A stretch of DNA of 32,285 bases from Thermodesulfatator atlanticus DSM 21156 (GCF_000421585.1 NZ_ATXH01000027.1:1-32285); one strand, 5' to 3'. Counted from the first letter of the stretch, positions 7,307 through 16,431 are shown. Translations and numbers: made by a program. The notes: generated from the sequence alone by a model not told the origin.

Positions 7307-9583
7307 ATGGCTGATCACAATAACAAAAAAATTGCCGTAGTGCTTTGTGATTGTGGCGGACTACTTGAAGAAAAAATCGATTTCAAAAAACTTAAGTCAT
7401 ACGCCCAAAACCTTCCTCAGGTAGAAGAAGTTTTTAATTTTTCTGATTTTTGCAAAAGTCCCGAAGAAAAACTCGCTTCGTATAAAAATTCGTTTAGTCA
7501 TTTAATTTTTGCGGGGTGCTCTGAACGCTCTTCTTTGCTTTTCGATGAAAACCGCCTGCAAAAACTATTGAGCTATCTTGGGATAGATCAAGGCTTTGCT
7601 GAAGTCGTTAACCTCAAAGAACAGTGTGCTATGGTGCATGATGATTATGCTGCTACTACCGCTAAGGCCCTTGATCTTCTCCAGATGGCCTATGAAAAAG
7701 TATTGACCAATCTCCCTGCGCACCAAACCCAAAGTATCAAGAAAAAAGTTTTGGTAGTCGGGGGTGGTGTTTCTGGGCAAAGCTGTGCCAAAAGCCTTGC
7801 AGATCTTGGTGTTGACGTAACCCTTCTGGAACAAAAGCCTTATCTTGGGGGGCATGCCTGTGAAATTCCCTTGCTTTGGCAATCTGAGGGCTATCCTTCG
7901 GTATGTACCAGCGAGTGTATAGGCCCTGTCATAGGGCGAGAAACCCTTTTGCGGGACAAAATCGAACTGTTACTTTCTTCCAAAATAACCGACGTTAAAA
8001 AGAACGGGCCGAATTTTCAGGTAACCATAACAAAAGATCCCCTTTACGTTGACCCTGCCAAGTGTGTCTCTTGCGGGAAGTGTGCTGAGGTTTGCCCTGA
8101 GGAAGTCCCGAATGCCTTTGACCTTGGGCTTAAAAAGCGCAAGGCTATTGACAAAGATTTTCCTTTGGCTCTCCCTGACACGTATAATCTTTTGATGGAT
8201 TATTGTACCAAATGCGGCAAATGCGTAGAGGTTTGCCCTACAGGAGCCATTGCTCTTGATGCTCAGGCAGAAGTAATAACCGAAGAGTTTGGCGCGGTAG
8301 CCCTTGCCACGGGTTTTTCTTCTTACGATATGTCAGTCTTTGAAAACCTTTCTTATCACCTGCCTAATGTGGTCACCATGCTTGAGTTTGAGAGGCTCTG
8401 GGCCAATAAGTTTTCAGGAAAACCTCCCATCAGCATAGCCTTTGTCCTCTGCCAGAAAGATCAGGTGGGCTATTGTTCAAGGCTCTGTTGTCTTGCGGCC
8501 ATGAAACACGCAGTCAGGCTTTCCATGGCCTACTTGGGGACTGAAGTAAACGTTTATTACAAAAGCCTGCGCACTTGTGGGCGGGCTTTTGAGGCCTTTC
8601 GTCGGGAAGCGGAAGAAAAAGGCGTGGGCTTTTTAGAAACAGAAGTTTCCAAAATCGAGCCAGGCGAAGAAGGTTGGCTCAAAGTTGTTACCTCTAACGG
8701 CGAATTTGAAGCTGATTTGGTAGTGCTTGCAGAGCCCCTTGTGCCCTCTGGTGCAAGGCTTGCCAAGATGTTTGGGGTGGAGCTTGACCAGTTTGGTTTC
8801 CCCTATGAGTTTCAGCCAAGGGTTATTAACCCCCTTGAAACTTATGTGGAAAGAGTCTTTGCCGTGGGATGTGCCAAGGGCTTTAAAGATGTGCAGGAAA
8901 GTGTGGAATCCGGTGAAGCCGCGGCCCTTAAAATTTATAAAGCCCTGGGCGACAAAGAGCAAAAATACGTTTCGGTGGTGGACGAAGAAAAATGCTCACG
9001 CTGCGGCATGTGTGTGGCTGCCTGCCCTCACGGGGCCATTTCTTTTTCAGATACTGGAGCCAAGATAGAAGCTTCTTTTTGTAAGGGCTGTGGCCTGTGC
9101 TATGCCACTTGTGGCTCAAAAGCCATAAGATTGTTAAATCTTGAGGACTATCAGCTTCTCAAGATGGCTGAAGTGGCCTTTAAAAACGCTGGCAAAGATA
9201 CCCCAAGAATTCTAGCGTTTCTTTGTTATTGGTGTTCATATGCCGCAGGAGACCTTATGGGGGTTTATGGGCAGAAACTTCCTGAGAGCTTTCGCAGTAT
9301 TCGCATTCGCTGTTCAGCTTCTTTTAACCCCGAAGTAGCTGTGGAAATTCTGATGCGGGATTTAGCCGATGCGGTTTTGGTGGCAGGGTGCCCGCCTAAA
9401 AATTGTCATCATATCTGGGGAAATGATATGGAAACCCGGCGTTTTAAACTTTTGAACAAGCTTTTTAAGGATGCCGGAGTCAACAAAATCGCCAGATGGG
9501 AGCATATAGGTGTTACCATGTGGCCCAAGCTGGCTAAAGTATTACGTTCTATGCACCAGGAAATATCCCAAAATCAGCCTTAA
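7307..9583 (+). CDS. HdrA-like FAD/iron-sulfur oxidoreductase fused to an MvhD domain (QmoB-like)
   Basis: This 758-residue electron-transfer flavoprotein is related to heterodisulfide reductase subunit A and QmoB. Domains: an HdrA N-terminal domain with DCGG (about 1-130); a Rossmann FAD site VLVVGGGVSGQSCAKSLADL near 146-165 followed by YLGGHA; two [4Fe-4S] motifs near 250-265 (CVSCGKCAEVCP) and 298-310 (CTKCGKCVEVCP); the rest of the FAD domain with YCSRLCC; two more clusters near 563 (CSRCGMCVAACP) and 591 (CKGCGLCYATC). The MvhD-like domain, from about 633 to the end, carries CYWCSYAAGD, RCSA and GCPPKNC, typical of its [2Fe-2S] centre. HdrA-MvhD fusions hand electrons to partner subunits in sulfate reducers and methanogens. 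No qmoA, qmoC or hdrBC is adjacent, so the partner is unknown. The stop overlaps the convergent LOG gene by 4 bases. Confidence 0.88.
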   Translation: MADHNNKKIAVVLCDCGGLLEEKIDFKKLKSYAQNLPQVEEVFNFSDFCKSPEEKLASYKNSFSHLIFAGCSERSSLLFDENRLQKLLSYLGIDQGFAEVVNLKEQCAMVHDDYAATTAKALDLLQMAYEKVLTNLPAHQTQSIKKKVLVVGGGVSGQSCAKSLADLGVDVTLLEQKPYLGGHACEIPLLWQSEGYPSVCTSECIGPVIGRETLLRDKIELLLSSKITDVKKNGPNFQVTITKDPLYVDPAKCVSCGKCAEVCPEEVPNAFDLGLKKRKAIDKDFPLALPDTYNLLMDYCTKCGKCVEVCPTGAIALDAQAEVITEEFGAVALATGFSSYDMSVFENLSYHLPNVVTMLEFERLWANKFSGKPPISIAFVLCQKDQVGYCSRLCCLAAMKHAVRLSMAYLGTEVNVYYKSLRTCGRAFEAFRREAEEKGVGFLETEVSKIEPGEEGWLKVVTSNGEFEADLVVLAEPLVPSGARLAKMFGVELDQFGFPYEFQPRVINPLETYVERVFAVGCAKGFKDVQESVESGEAAALKIYKALGDKEQKYVSVVDEEKCSRCGMCVAACPHGAISFSDTGAKIEASFCKGCGLCYATCGSKAIRLLNLEDYQLLKMAEVAFKNAGKDTPRILAFLCYWCSYAAGDLMGVYGQKLPESFRSIRIRCSASFNPEVAVEILMRDLADAVLVAGCPPKNCHHIWGNDMETRRFKLLNKLFKDAGVNKIARWEHIGVTMWPKLAKVLRSMHQEISQNQP

Positions 9584-10272
9584 GTTGATTCAAGGCGCGA
9601 AAGAAGTTTGTAGCCACGGGCGGTTTCTTTAAAAAATTTTGCTATTTCACGGGGGTCGTCTAAAACCGTGAATAAATCAAGGTCTTCTTTGGAGATCATG
9701 CCCTCGTGAAGAAGCCTTTTTTTCATCCAATCCACCAGGCCTTCCCAGAATTTGCTTTCAACGAGAACAATGGGTACAGGCCTAATTTTGTGGGTTTGCA
9801 CTAAAGTCACGATCTCAAAAAACTCATCAAGTGTGCCAAACCCGCCTGGAAGACACATAAGGCCTACGGCGTATTTAGCCATCATGACTTTTCTCACAAA
9901 GAAATAGCGAAATTCGAGTTTTATATTGGCGTAAGGGTTTGCCTGTTGTTCGCGAGGCAAGCGAATGTTTAGCCCTACAGAGTAAGCACCCGCTTCTGCT
10001 GCTCCTTTGTTAGCAGCTTCCATGATGCCTGGGCCACCTCCGGTGATAACCGAGAAGCCTTCTTTGGCTAGGAGCCGGGCAATTTCTTCAGCCTTTTGAT
10101 AATAGGGATGTCCAGGCCTCACCCTGTTTGAGCCAAACACTGTTATGGCTGGATATACTTTGGGAAGCTCTTCAAAGCCTTCTACAAACTCGGCCATTAT
10201 CTTAAAAAGTCGCCAGGATTCTTTAGCTGCCAAGCCGTTTAAGACGTATTGTTTGTCATCAATACCTTTCAA
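9580..10272 (-). CDS. LOG-family (TIGR00730-type) Rossmann-fold protein
   Basis: This belongs to the family once called lysine decarboxylase-like, now known to include cytokinin-activating phosphoribohydrolases (LOG) and nucleotide-specific 5'-monophosphate nucleosidases. The two signature segments are present: GGGPGIMEAANKGA (about residues 78-91) and PGGFGTLDEFFE (about 141-152). They form the phosphate-binding and catalytic site with the Arg and Glu of the motif. The length of 230 residues is usual. The start is TTG at 10272, supported by AAGGAGG upstream with a spacing of about 7. It is the last gene of the mfd-surA-rodZ-recO run, 14 bases after recO. In bacteria without cytokinin metabolism the substrate is normally uncertain, so I do not assign one. 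Confidence 0.88.
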   Translation of the reverse strand: MKGIDDKQYVLNGLAAKESWRLFKIMAEFVEGFEELPKVYPAITVFGSNRVRPGHPYYQKAEEIARLLAKEGFSVITGGGPGIMEAANKGAAEAGAYSVGLNIRLPREQQANPYANIKLEFRYFFVRKVMMAKYAVGLMCLPGGFGTLDEFFEIVTLVQTHKIRPVPIVLVESKFWEGLVDWMKKRLLHEGMISKEDLDLFTVLDDPREIAKFFKETARGYKLLSRLEST

Positions 10273-10286
10273 TGCCAGCCTCCTTT

Positions 10287-11072
10287 TTATTCGTTTCGGG
10301 AAGATATGAACGGATCCCTTTCGGATGTTTCGTTATACATGTCTTTCAGGATTCGTAAAGAATGAATCTCACAATCAGCAACGCGTAACAAAAATCGTTC
10401 TATGAGTTTACCTGCTTGATTAATGTTTTCGGCATACGGCCTTAAGCATTTTAACCTTGAAGGTTTCAGTTTGCTTATATGGCGTAAAAAGGCAAGAGTG
10501 CTAGGCCAGAGAAGATAGTCGTTTTCATGGGCACAGGCCCTGCAGAGGACCCCGCCTTCTTCAAAGGAGAAATAAACTTCTTCCTGCAAGATTTTGCCAC
10601 ATTGCAAGCAATGGGTTCCTAAATGGGGGCTGAAGCCGCTTTCCCTTAACAGGGCTAGTTCAAAATTCAATTTTAACAGGGACCAGGGGGCCTTTTTTTC
10701 TGCCAGACAAGAGATGGCTTCACAGGCAAAAGGGAAAAAGTTTTTTCCTGCCCCGGGCTTAAAAAATGTTTCCAAAAGTTCTCCCAAATAAGACGCCTGA
10801 AAAAAGGCACCATAATCTAGACGAAGGGGCTCAAAGGGTTCGATAAGATCTGCTTGATCAAGAAAGGGCGCAAGGTGTCTTTTCCCTCCACGCAAGTGGG
10901 CCTTGATAAGGGTAAAAGGCTCAAGAGTGTTGACAAAGCGTTTGCGGCTTTTGCGTGCCCCTTTAGCTATAGCTGCTAAGCGGCCTTTCTCAGCGGTTAG
11001 AAAGGAAAGAAAGACGTCTTTTTCCGCAACAGTTTGGGCGTTTAAAACTAAGGCGGTAGCTATGAAATTCAA
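10287..11072 (-). CDS. recO: DNA repair protein RecO
   Basis: RecO anneals single strands and, with RecR, loads RecA onto SSB-coated DNA in recombinational repair. The N-terminal OB-fold is visible: ALVLNAQTVAEKDVFLSFLT, then GRLAAIAKGARKSRKRF and LEPFTLIKAHLRGG. Near the C-terminus is a four-cysteine zinc site, CLQCGK and CRAC, typical of many RecO proteins. The length of 261 residues is normal. The start is TTG at 11072, overlapping the stop of the RodZ-like gene (TTGA), which suggests coupled translation. The position behind mfd places two DNA repair functions in one transcription unit. Confidence 0.92.
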   Translation of the reverse strand: MNFIATALVLNAQTVAEKDVFLSFLTAEKGRLAAIAKGARKSRKRFVNTLEPFTLIKAHLRGGKRHLAPFLDQADLIEPFEPLRLDYGAFFQASYLGELLETFFKPGAGKNFFPFACEAISCLAEKKAPWSLLKLNFELALLRESGFSPHLGTHCLQCGKILQEEVYFSFEEGGVLCRACAHENDYLLWPSTLAFLRHISKLKPSRLKCLRPYAENINQAGKLIERFLLRVADCEIHSLRILKDMYNETSERDPFISSRNE

Positions 11073-11593
11073 GATTTCTCAGAGGGCAAAGTTTTAGTTT
11101 CTGATGGTTTTTGCTCAGGAAAAATCAACCCCGTTTCAGGAAGAGCTTCTTTCTTTAAGGGAATTTCTTCTATTTGGGGTAATGTTTCCGGGGATTTTTG
11201 TTCTTTTTTGGTAAAAAAGTAGTATCCAGCAATGACAACAGCTATAAGTACCACTACACCGATAATCCAAACCCAGGGAAACTTTTTGGGTTCAACGTAA
11301 GCAGCCTCTTCGCGCACTTTTTCTTCCTTATGGCGGCGATAAGGGGCGTAAGCCTCTTCAAAACGCAAAAGGGCTTCGTTAGGATCAAGACCGATGGTCT
11401 CACAATAGTTTCTGATAAAACCTTTGATGTATATTTCAGCAGGAAGGATTTCCCAGTTTTCTGCCTCTAAGGCCTCAAGAGCCCTTATGCCAATCTTAGT
11501 CTGGGCAGAAATGTCTTTCAGGGTAAAGCCTCTTATTTCACGCTGATGTCTTAAGAATTCCCCGAATCCGGTCTTTTCTCTTTCTTCAGTCAT
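11069..11593 (-). CDS. Short RodZ-like protein: helix-turn-helix domain plus single transmembrane helix
   Basis: The 174-residue protein begins with a Cro/C1-type HTH_25 domain: GEFLRHQREIRGFTLKDISA, then IGIRALEALEAENWEILPAE and YIKGFIRNYCETIGLD, as in the N-terminus of the cell-shape protein RodZ. A basic and acidic linker leads to one membrane helix (about residues 105-127, PWVWIIGVVVLIAVVIAGYY). After it only about 45 residues remain, rich in Pro, Glu and Lys, so the beta-sheet DUF4115 domain of full RodZ is absent. It may still link MreB to the membrane, but that is inferred. The ATG shares one base with the stop of the SurA-like gene, and its own stop overlaps recO. Confidence 0.82.
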   Translation of the reverse strand: MTEEREKTGFGEFLRHQREIRGFTLKDISAQTKIGIRALEALEAENWEILPAEIYIKGFIRNYCETIGLDPNEALLRFEEAYAPYRRHKEEKVREEAAYVEPKKFPWVWIIGVVVLIAVVIAGYYFFTKKEQKSPETLPQIEEIPLKKEALPETGLIFPEQKPSETKTLPSEKS

Positions 11594-12519
11594 TAAAGTA
11601 AGATCCTTATGTAAGCTTGTTCTCTTAGTTCTTTAAGCCAGTTATTGAGTGCTTGATCAATTTTTTCTTGTCGAAGCTTATTTTCAATTTCTTTTTTTAC
11701 TTCTGTCAAGGCTTTTGTGCCCTCTTTTTTGACATTTATAATTCTAAAAATTTGCCAACTATTTCCTACTTTAATCGGTTTGCTAAATGCTCCTGGTTTT
11801 AAGCCAGCAAGAGTTTTTCGCACCTGAGGGGCAAGTTCATCCAAGGAAAACGATCCCAACCCTTTACCACTTTCCGGAATATCAGAATATTTTTCAGCCA
11901 CTTGGGCGAAGTGTTTACCTGCTAAAAGTTCTTGATAAGCCTTTTGGATCCTCTTTTCAGCGTCTTTTCCGTTGGTGATAATGGCTGCCAGTTCGTATTT
12001 GGTCTTTTGTTCCGAGAGATAGTGTTTGCGGTAGTAGCGCTCGATTTCTTCTGGGGTAACAACTATTTGCTGGATCCTGCTCTGTACAAGCTTTATGCGC
12101 TTGATCTGCTTGGCAACCTGCTTTCGATATTCATCGAAAGTTAGTCCCTGTGACGCTAAAAGCTTGCGCAACTCTTTGTCATCTAAGCCATTTTGTTGTT
12201 TAAAATGTTCGATAAACGTTTTAATTTCTTCGTCAGAGGCCTTGATTCCTCGTTTTTCAATTTCTTGTTCAATGAGTTTTTCATCTATAAGCTGCTTTAA
12301 TACTTTTTTGCGGATTTCTTGTTTTATTTGTTCTCGTTGGATTGGATCTTTTACGCCTTGAAGATATTGCTTAAAAAGCGGAGCAGCCGCCTGATCTAGC
12401 TCAGAAAGCGTGATAACGTCATCATTAACCACAGCCACTATACGGTCAACAATCTTTGCCTGGCTGATTTTGACAAAAAATATTCCGCAAATGAACAAAA
12501 CTAAAAAAATCTTTTTCAT
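11593..12519 (-). CDS. SurA-like periplasmic chaperone / parvulin peptidyl-prolyl isomerase
   Basis: This is a 308-residue exported protein with a classic signal peptide (MKKIFLVLFICGIFFVKISQ, cleavage probably after SQA). It has a SurA N-terminal chaperone domain starting KIVDRIVAVVNDDVITLSEL and one parvulin (PpiC) domain (about 175-270) containing FAQVAEKYSDIPESGKGLGS and KPGAFSKPI. Two-domain SurA of enterobacteria has two parvulin repeats; only one is seen here, which is common in other phyla. The role would be folding of outer-membrane proteins in the periplasm, which supports a Gram-negative envelope. The start ATG follows GGAGG. It sits 67 bases downstream of mfd. Confidence 0.9.
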   Translation of the reverse strand: MKKIFLVLFICGIFFVKISQAKIVDRIVAVVNDDVITLSELDQAAAPLFKQYLQGVKDPIQREQIKQEIRKKVLKQLIDEKLIEQEIEKRGIKASDEEIKTFIEHFKQQNGLDDKELRKLLASQGLTFDEYRKQVAKQIKRIKLVQSRIQQIVVTPEEIERYYRKHYLSEQKTKYELAAIITNGKDAEKRIQKAYQELLAGKHFAQVAEKYSDIPESGKGLGSFSLDELAPQVRKTLAGLKPGAFSKPIKVGNSWQIFRIINVKKEGTKALTEVKKEIENKLRQEKIDQALNNWLKELREQAYIRILL

Positions 12520-12586
12520 TTTGCCTCCGAAGGAACCAATTGTGCCTAAAGCTAGCGGGCATTTTAACCAAAAAAATTCACCTTTG

Positions 12587-15500
12587 CTAAGAAAGCTTCT
12601 CCCCTTCCATTTTAAGTGAGCGGTGAAATTGAAAAAGAAAGGACAAAAGCTCGTCTAAGAAATTTTGAGGATCAAGCGCCATGATAACGCGCTTGTCTTT
12701 GGTGATGCGCAGGTTAAGCCCTCTTTTTTTGGCCTCTTTGCGCAAGGCGCTCTCTGGAACATCCGCAGAAGGGTCAAAGAAAAAGATAATTTCCCGGCCG
12801 CGGCGGTCTAATTTGCGGACTCGCAGGGGGCGCAAAAGCACCTTGAGATAAGAAAGCTTGATGAGATTTTCCACCTCTGGGGTAAAAGCGCCAAATCTGT
12901 CTTCTATTTCACGGGCCAGTTCATCGACTGTTTCTTCATCTCGGGCAAGTGCCAAACGCCGATAAAGGTGGAGCCTTTGTTCCACGTCTGGCACATAACC
13001 AGGGGGAAAATAAGCGGGAATTTTTAGGTTAACATCTGGCTCTATGGTTTCATCTAAAGGTTTTCCGCGGATTTCGTCGATGGTTTGTTTGAGAATATCT
13101 AGATAAAGATCGTAGCCCACCGCAGCCACGTGGCCTGATTGAAAAGTTCCAAGCAGGTTCCCTGCCCCACGGATTTGGAGATCACTCATTGCCAGTTTAA
13201 AACCTGCGCCAAGTTCTGAAAATTGCATAAGGGCCTTTAGGCGACGCTCTGCCTCTTCTGAAAGCCCTGAAAGCGAAGGGACAAGAAGATAAGCATAGGC
13301 CTGGACGTTTCTGCGACCAACGCGCCCTCTTAACTGATAAATCTCAGCAAGGCCCATGCGATCCGCTCGGTTAATAATGATAGTGTTTGCAGACGGGATA
13401 TCGATGCCAGATTCTACGATAGTGGTGCATACCAGGACGTCGATTTCGTGACGCACAAACTTGACCATGATTTCTTCAAGCTTTTGAGGTGGGGTGCGGC
13501 CATGGGCCACTTCAATGCGTGCTTGAGGCACAAGGCGTCTTAGCCAATCTGCCAGGGCGTAGATTCCTTTTATTCTGTTGTGCACAAAAAATACCTGGCC
13601 GCCCCGGGCAAGCTCACGTTCAATGGCTTCTTTGATGACCTCATCGTCAAAGCGTGCCAGGTAAGTTTTCACCGGCAAGCGTTCTTCAGGGGGCGTGGTG
13701 ATAACGGATAAGTCTCTTATGCCGAGGAGAGAAAGCTGTAAGGTGCGCGGTATAGGGGTGGCTGAAAGTGCCAGTACATCCACGTTTTGGCGTAGTTGCT
13801 TTAATTTTTCTTTGTGTTTAACCCCAAAGCGATGTTCTTCATCAATTATCAAAAGCCCCAGGTCTTTGAAGGAAACATCATTTGAAAGAAGCCGATGGGT
13901 CCCTATGATTATGTCTATCTCGCCTTGGGCGAGTTTTTTAAGAATTTCTTTTTGTTCTTTAGGAGTTTTAAAGCGTGAAATAACAGCCACTTTGACGCCT
14001 AAAGGGCTGAAACGTTCCGAAAAAGTGCGGAAATGCTGCTCAGCAAGCACAGTAGTTGGTACAAGAATAGCCACTTGCTTTTTATTTTCCACGGCAAGGG
14101 CCGCAGCACGCAGTGCCACTTCGGTTTTGCCGTAGCCCACGTCGCCACAAATAAGCCTGTCCATAGGCGCAGGCTTTTGCATATCAGCTAGTGTTTCTTC
14201 AATGGCAAGGGCCTGCTCGGGTGTTTCTTCAAAAGGAAAGCTAGCCTCAAGCTGGCGCAAAAGGGGCCCCGGCTCAAAGGCAAAACCCTGGCTTACTTTC
14301 CTTGCAGCATAAAGGGACAGAAGTTCCTGGGCTACTTCTTCGATGGCTTTTTGGACTTTGCGTTTACGGGTCTCAAAGCTTTTACCACCAAGGCGATCAA
14401 GGGCTGGCTCTTTCCCTTCAATGCCAACATACTTGTGCAGAAGGTTGAGTTTATCTACCGGGAGATAAAGCTTGTCCCCGCCTTTGTATTCGATGAGGAG
14501 AAACTCACCAGGAAGCCCTCCGAGTTCAAGGGATACCAGGCCCTGGTAGCGGCCTATGCCATGTTCCCGGTGCACAACGTAGTCTCCGGGTTTCAGGTCC
14601 TCAAAACGAAGCAGGGTGTCTTTTAGCGAAGCGCGCTTTTTGAGGAAAAGAGGTTTGCGCACCCCGAAAAGCTCGTGTTCTGGTAGAAAACAAAGGGAAA
14701 GTTCAGGCCAACTAAAACCCCGGGCCAAATTTCCCGTATAGAGAGCAAGCTCAAAAGGGGTTTTTAGATCCTCGAAGGGTGGTTTTTTGAGGGGGATGTC
14801 GTTAGCATGAAGCTCGCGGCTAACAAGCGTTCTTATCTTTTCTGCGGCTTTTTCGTTTGTGCTTAAAATAACCACCCGTTCCTGATGAAGGCGGTCTTTA
14901 AGGTATGAAAGACCTATTTCAATAGCTTTGCGGGGTTCTCTTTTTAAGGTCCTTACGTGTTCTTCGTGGTCTTGTACGTCAAAAGATATATCAGCGTCTG
15001 TTAACGGAAGCCTTGAGATGGTAAGCCTTTTCGGGTGGCTGGTGAGCCTTTGGGTAATCTCTTCTTTGGCTAAAAAGCTCTCAAAGGGCTCTACCAGGAT
15101 GCGTTTGCCGTCGCGGGCCTTGCGCCAGGAAAGCAAAAGCTTTTCCTCAAGGATGCTTAGGTGTTCTATTAATTTTCCCGGTTCAAAGACAATGACAAGG
15201 TCGTCTTTTTTCAAATAATCAAAAATGCTTGCTGGTTTTTCATAGGCCAGGGGAAGCCAGAATTCTTCTGGGTCAAGTAAAAGGCCTGTTTCAAGGGTGC
15301 GTAAATAGGCACTTTCTTTGTCAGGTGCAAGGGCATAGTTTTTAAGGCGGGTAAAAAGGCGCTCTTCAAGCCCCTGCCGGTCGGCTTCAAAAAGAATTTC
15401 GCGCACCGGAAGAATTACAGCTTCTTCGGTGGTTTTTAAAGAACGCTGGGTCTCAGGGTTAAAGAACTTGATGCTTTCTAACTCTTCTCCGAAAAAATCA

Positions 15501-16051
15501 AGCCGAATGGGATAAGGGTACCCCGGGGTAAAGATGTCTATAACGCTTCCACGCACGGTAAATTCGCCAAGTTTTTGTACCAGTCCGGTTTTTTCGTACC
15601 CCAGGTTTATGAGTTGTCTTATCAGTTTTTCCCGTGGGATTTCCTCGCCACAGAGAATGTATTCGTAAGATTCCTTTAGCACCTGAGGGGGGATGGTGCG
15701 TCGGACAAGGCCCTTTGCCGAGACAACTAAAAAGCCTTCTTTTTTTTCCAGAAAATGATAAAGGGCGGCTATCCTTTCGCCGCTGACTCCAGGGCCTTGA
15801 TAAATACTTGAAAAAGGCGGGGTATCTCCTCCGAGGAAATGAAAAGTTTTTGGGCCGCCAAAGAACTCAACGGCCTGCTTTATACGTTCAACCTGTTCTT
15901 CTTTGGGGAGAACAATAAGACCGCGCGGGGCTTTGGTAAGGTTTAGTAAAAGGGCTAAGGCCTCTACGGTTAGGCCGCCAATTTTTAAAAGCCCTTCTTT
16001 TCTTTCTAAAAAAGCATTTATTTCAGCAAACTTATTTCCTGTTAAAGGCAT
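12587..16051 (-). CDS. mfd: Transcription-repair coupling factor Mfd
   Basis: Mfd removes RNA polymerase stalled at DNA damage and recruits UvrA. The 1154-residue protein has the expected order: a UvrB-like N-terminal module (KEGLLKIGGLTVEALALLLN onward, with GDTPPFSS); the RNA-polymerase-interacting CarD-like domain at about 480-550 (LKPGDYVVHREHGIGRYQGL); the translocase with Walker A GDVGYGKTEVAL near 634 and Walker B DEEHRFGVK near 739; helicase motif SATPIPRTL; motifs VESGIDIPSANT and QLRGRVGR; and the TRCF C-terminal domain. The length is full. The ATG at 16051 has no strong ribosome binding site. It lies downstream of the rpmA terminator, so it probably has its own promoter and heads the run to surA, rodZ, recO and the LOG gene. 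Confidence 0.97.
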   Translation of the reverse strand: MPLTGNKFAEINAFLERKEGLLKIGGLTVEALALLLNLTKAPRGLIVLPKEEQVERIKQAVEFFGGPKTFHFLGGDTPPFSSIYQGPGVSGERIAALYHFLEKKEGFLVVSAKGLVRRTIPPQVLKESYEYILCGEEIPREKLIRQLINLGYEKTGLVQKLGEFTVRGSVIDIFTPGYPYPIRLDFFGEELESIKFFNPETQRSLKTTEEAVILPVREILFEADRQGLEERLFTRLKNYALAPDKESAYLRTLETGLLLDPEEFWLPLAYEKPASIFDYLKKDDLVIVFEPGKLIEHLSILEEKLLLSWRKARDGKRILVEPFESFLAKEEITQRLTSHPKRLTISRLPLTDADISFDVQDHEEHVRTLKREPRKAIEIGLSYLKDRLHQERVVILSTNEKAAEKIRTLVSRELHANDIPLKKPPFEDLKTPFELALYTGNLARGFSWPELSLCFLPEHELFGVRKPLFLKKRASLKDTLLRFEDLKPGDYVVHREHGIGRYQGLVSLELGGLPGEFLLIEYKGGDKLYLPVDKLNLLHKYVGIEGKEPALDRLGGKSFETRKRKVQKAIEEVAQELLSLYAARKVSQGFAFEPGPLLRQLEASFPFEETPEQALAIEETLADMQKPAPMDRLICGDVGYGKTEVALRAAALAVENKKQVAILVPTTVLAEQHFRTFSERFSPLGVKVAVISRFKTPKEQKEILKKLAQGEIDIIIGTHRLLSNDVSFKDLGLLIIDEEHRFGVKHKEKLKQLRQNVDVLALSATPIPRTLQLSLLGIRDLSVITTPPEERLPVKTYLARFDDEVIKEAIERELARGGQVFFVHNRIKGIYALADWLRRLVPQARIEVAHGRTPPQKLEEIMVKFVRHEIDVLVCTTIVESGIDIPSANTIIINRADRMGLAEIYQLRGRVGRRNVQAYAYLLVPSLSGLSEEAERRLKALMQFSELGAGFKLAMSDLQIRGAGNLLGTFQSGHVAAVGYDLYLDILKQTIDEIRGKPLDETIEPDVNLKIPAYFPPGYVPDVEQRLHLYRRLALARDEETVDELAREIEDRFGAFTPEVENLIKLSYLKVLLRPLRVRKLDRRGREIIFFFDPSADVPESALRKEAKKRGLNLRITKDKRVIMALDPQNFLDELLSFLFQFHRSLKMEGEKLS

Positions 16052-16131
16052 AGAAAAGCTATAGAATCGAAATTTGCACTAACTAATAATGCAAAAAGAA
16101 ACGGATGGATAGGGCTTTACGAGAAAAGCCC

Positions 16132-16157
16132 AAAAAGGCGGGAGCCCCCGCCTTTTT
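16132..16157 (-). terminator. Rho-independent terminator of the rplU-rpmA operon
   Basis: Read on the minus strand, this is an 11-base-pair stem with a 4-base loop (arms 16132-16142 and 16147-16157); the GC-rich core is followed by a run of T. The L27 stop codon (16156-16158) lies within the foot of the stem, so termination occurs almost immediately after translation ends. A second hairpin (GGGCTTT/AAAGCCC arms within 16112-16131) follows directly and may back it up. Confidence 0.85.
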
Positions 16158-16431
16158 AGGCTGCTTGGGCGGCAATTTCTTCTTTGGGGTAAACGCTTAC
16201 GACTTTGCGGCCGTGACGGGTTTCGAACTTAACAATGCCGTCAATTTTGGCAAAGATGGTATAGTCTTTGCCAAGGCCAACGTTAAACCCGGGGTGAATT
16301 TTGGTCCCCCTCTGGCGGACGATGATGTTGCCAGCTTTTACAAACTGGCCGCCATAACGCTTAACCCCTAAGCGTTTGCTTTCAGAGTCGCGCCCGTTTC
16401 TTGATGAACCACCAGCTTTTTTATGAGCCAT
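16156..16431 (-). CDS. rpmA: 50S ribosomal protein L27
   Basis: L27 sits near the peptidyl transferase centre and its N-terminus contacts tRNA. The 91-residue sequence begins [20 protein letters not shown] and continues [20 protein letters not shown] and [16 protein letters not shown], which is diagnostic. There is no Firmicutes-type cleavable N-terminal extension. The start is supported by GGAGGTT upstream. It follows rplU by 12 bases in the usual L21-L27 order; the obg gene often found next is replaced here by mfd. Confidence 0.97.
   Translation of the reverse strand: MAHKKAGGSSRNGRDSESKRLGVKRYGGQFVKAGNIIVRQRGTKIHPGFNVGLGKDYTIFAKIDGIVKFETRHGRKVVSVYPKEEIAAQAA

Noticed and set aside
13695-14135. 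A 146-codon plus-strand open frame inside mfd
   Set aside because: It is antisense to the conserved helicase region of mfd, has no ribosome binding site, and its Ser/Arg-rich composition is typical of a shadow frame.
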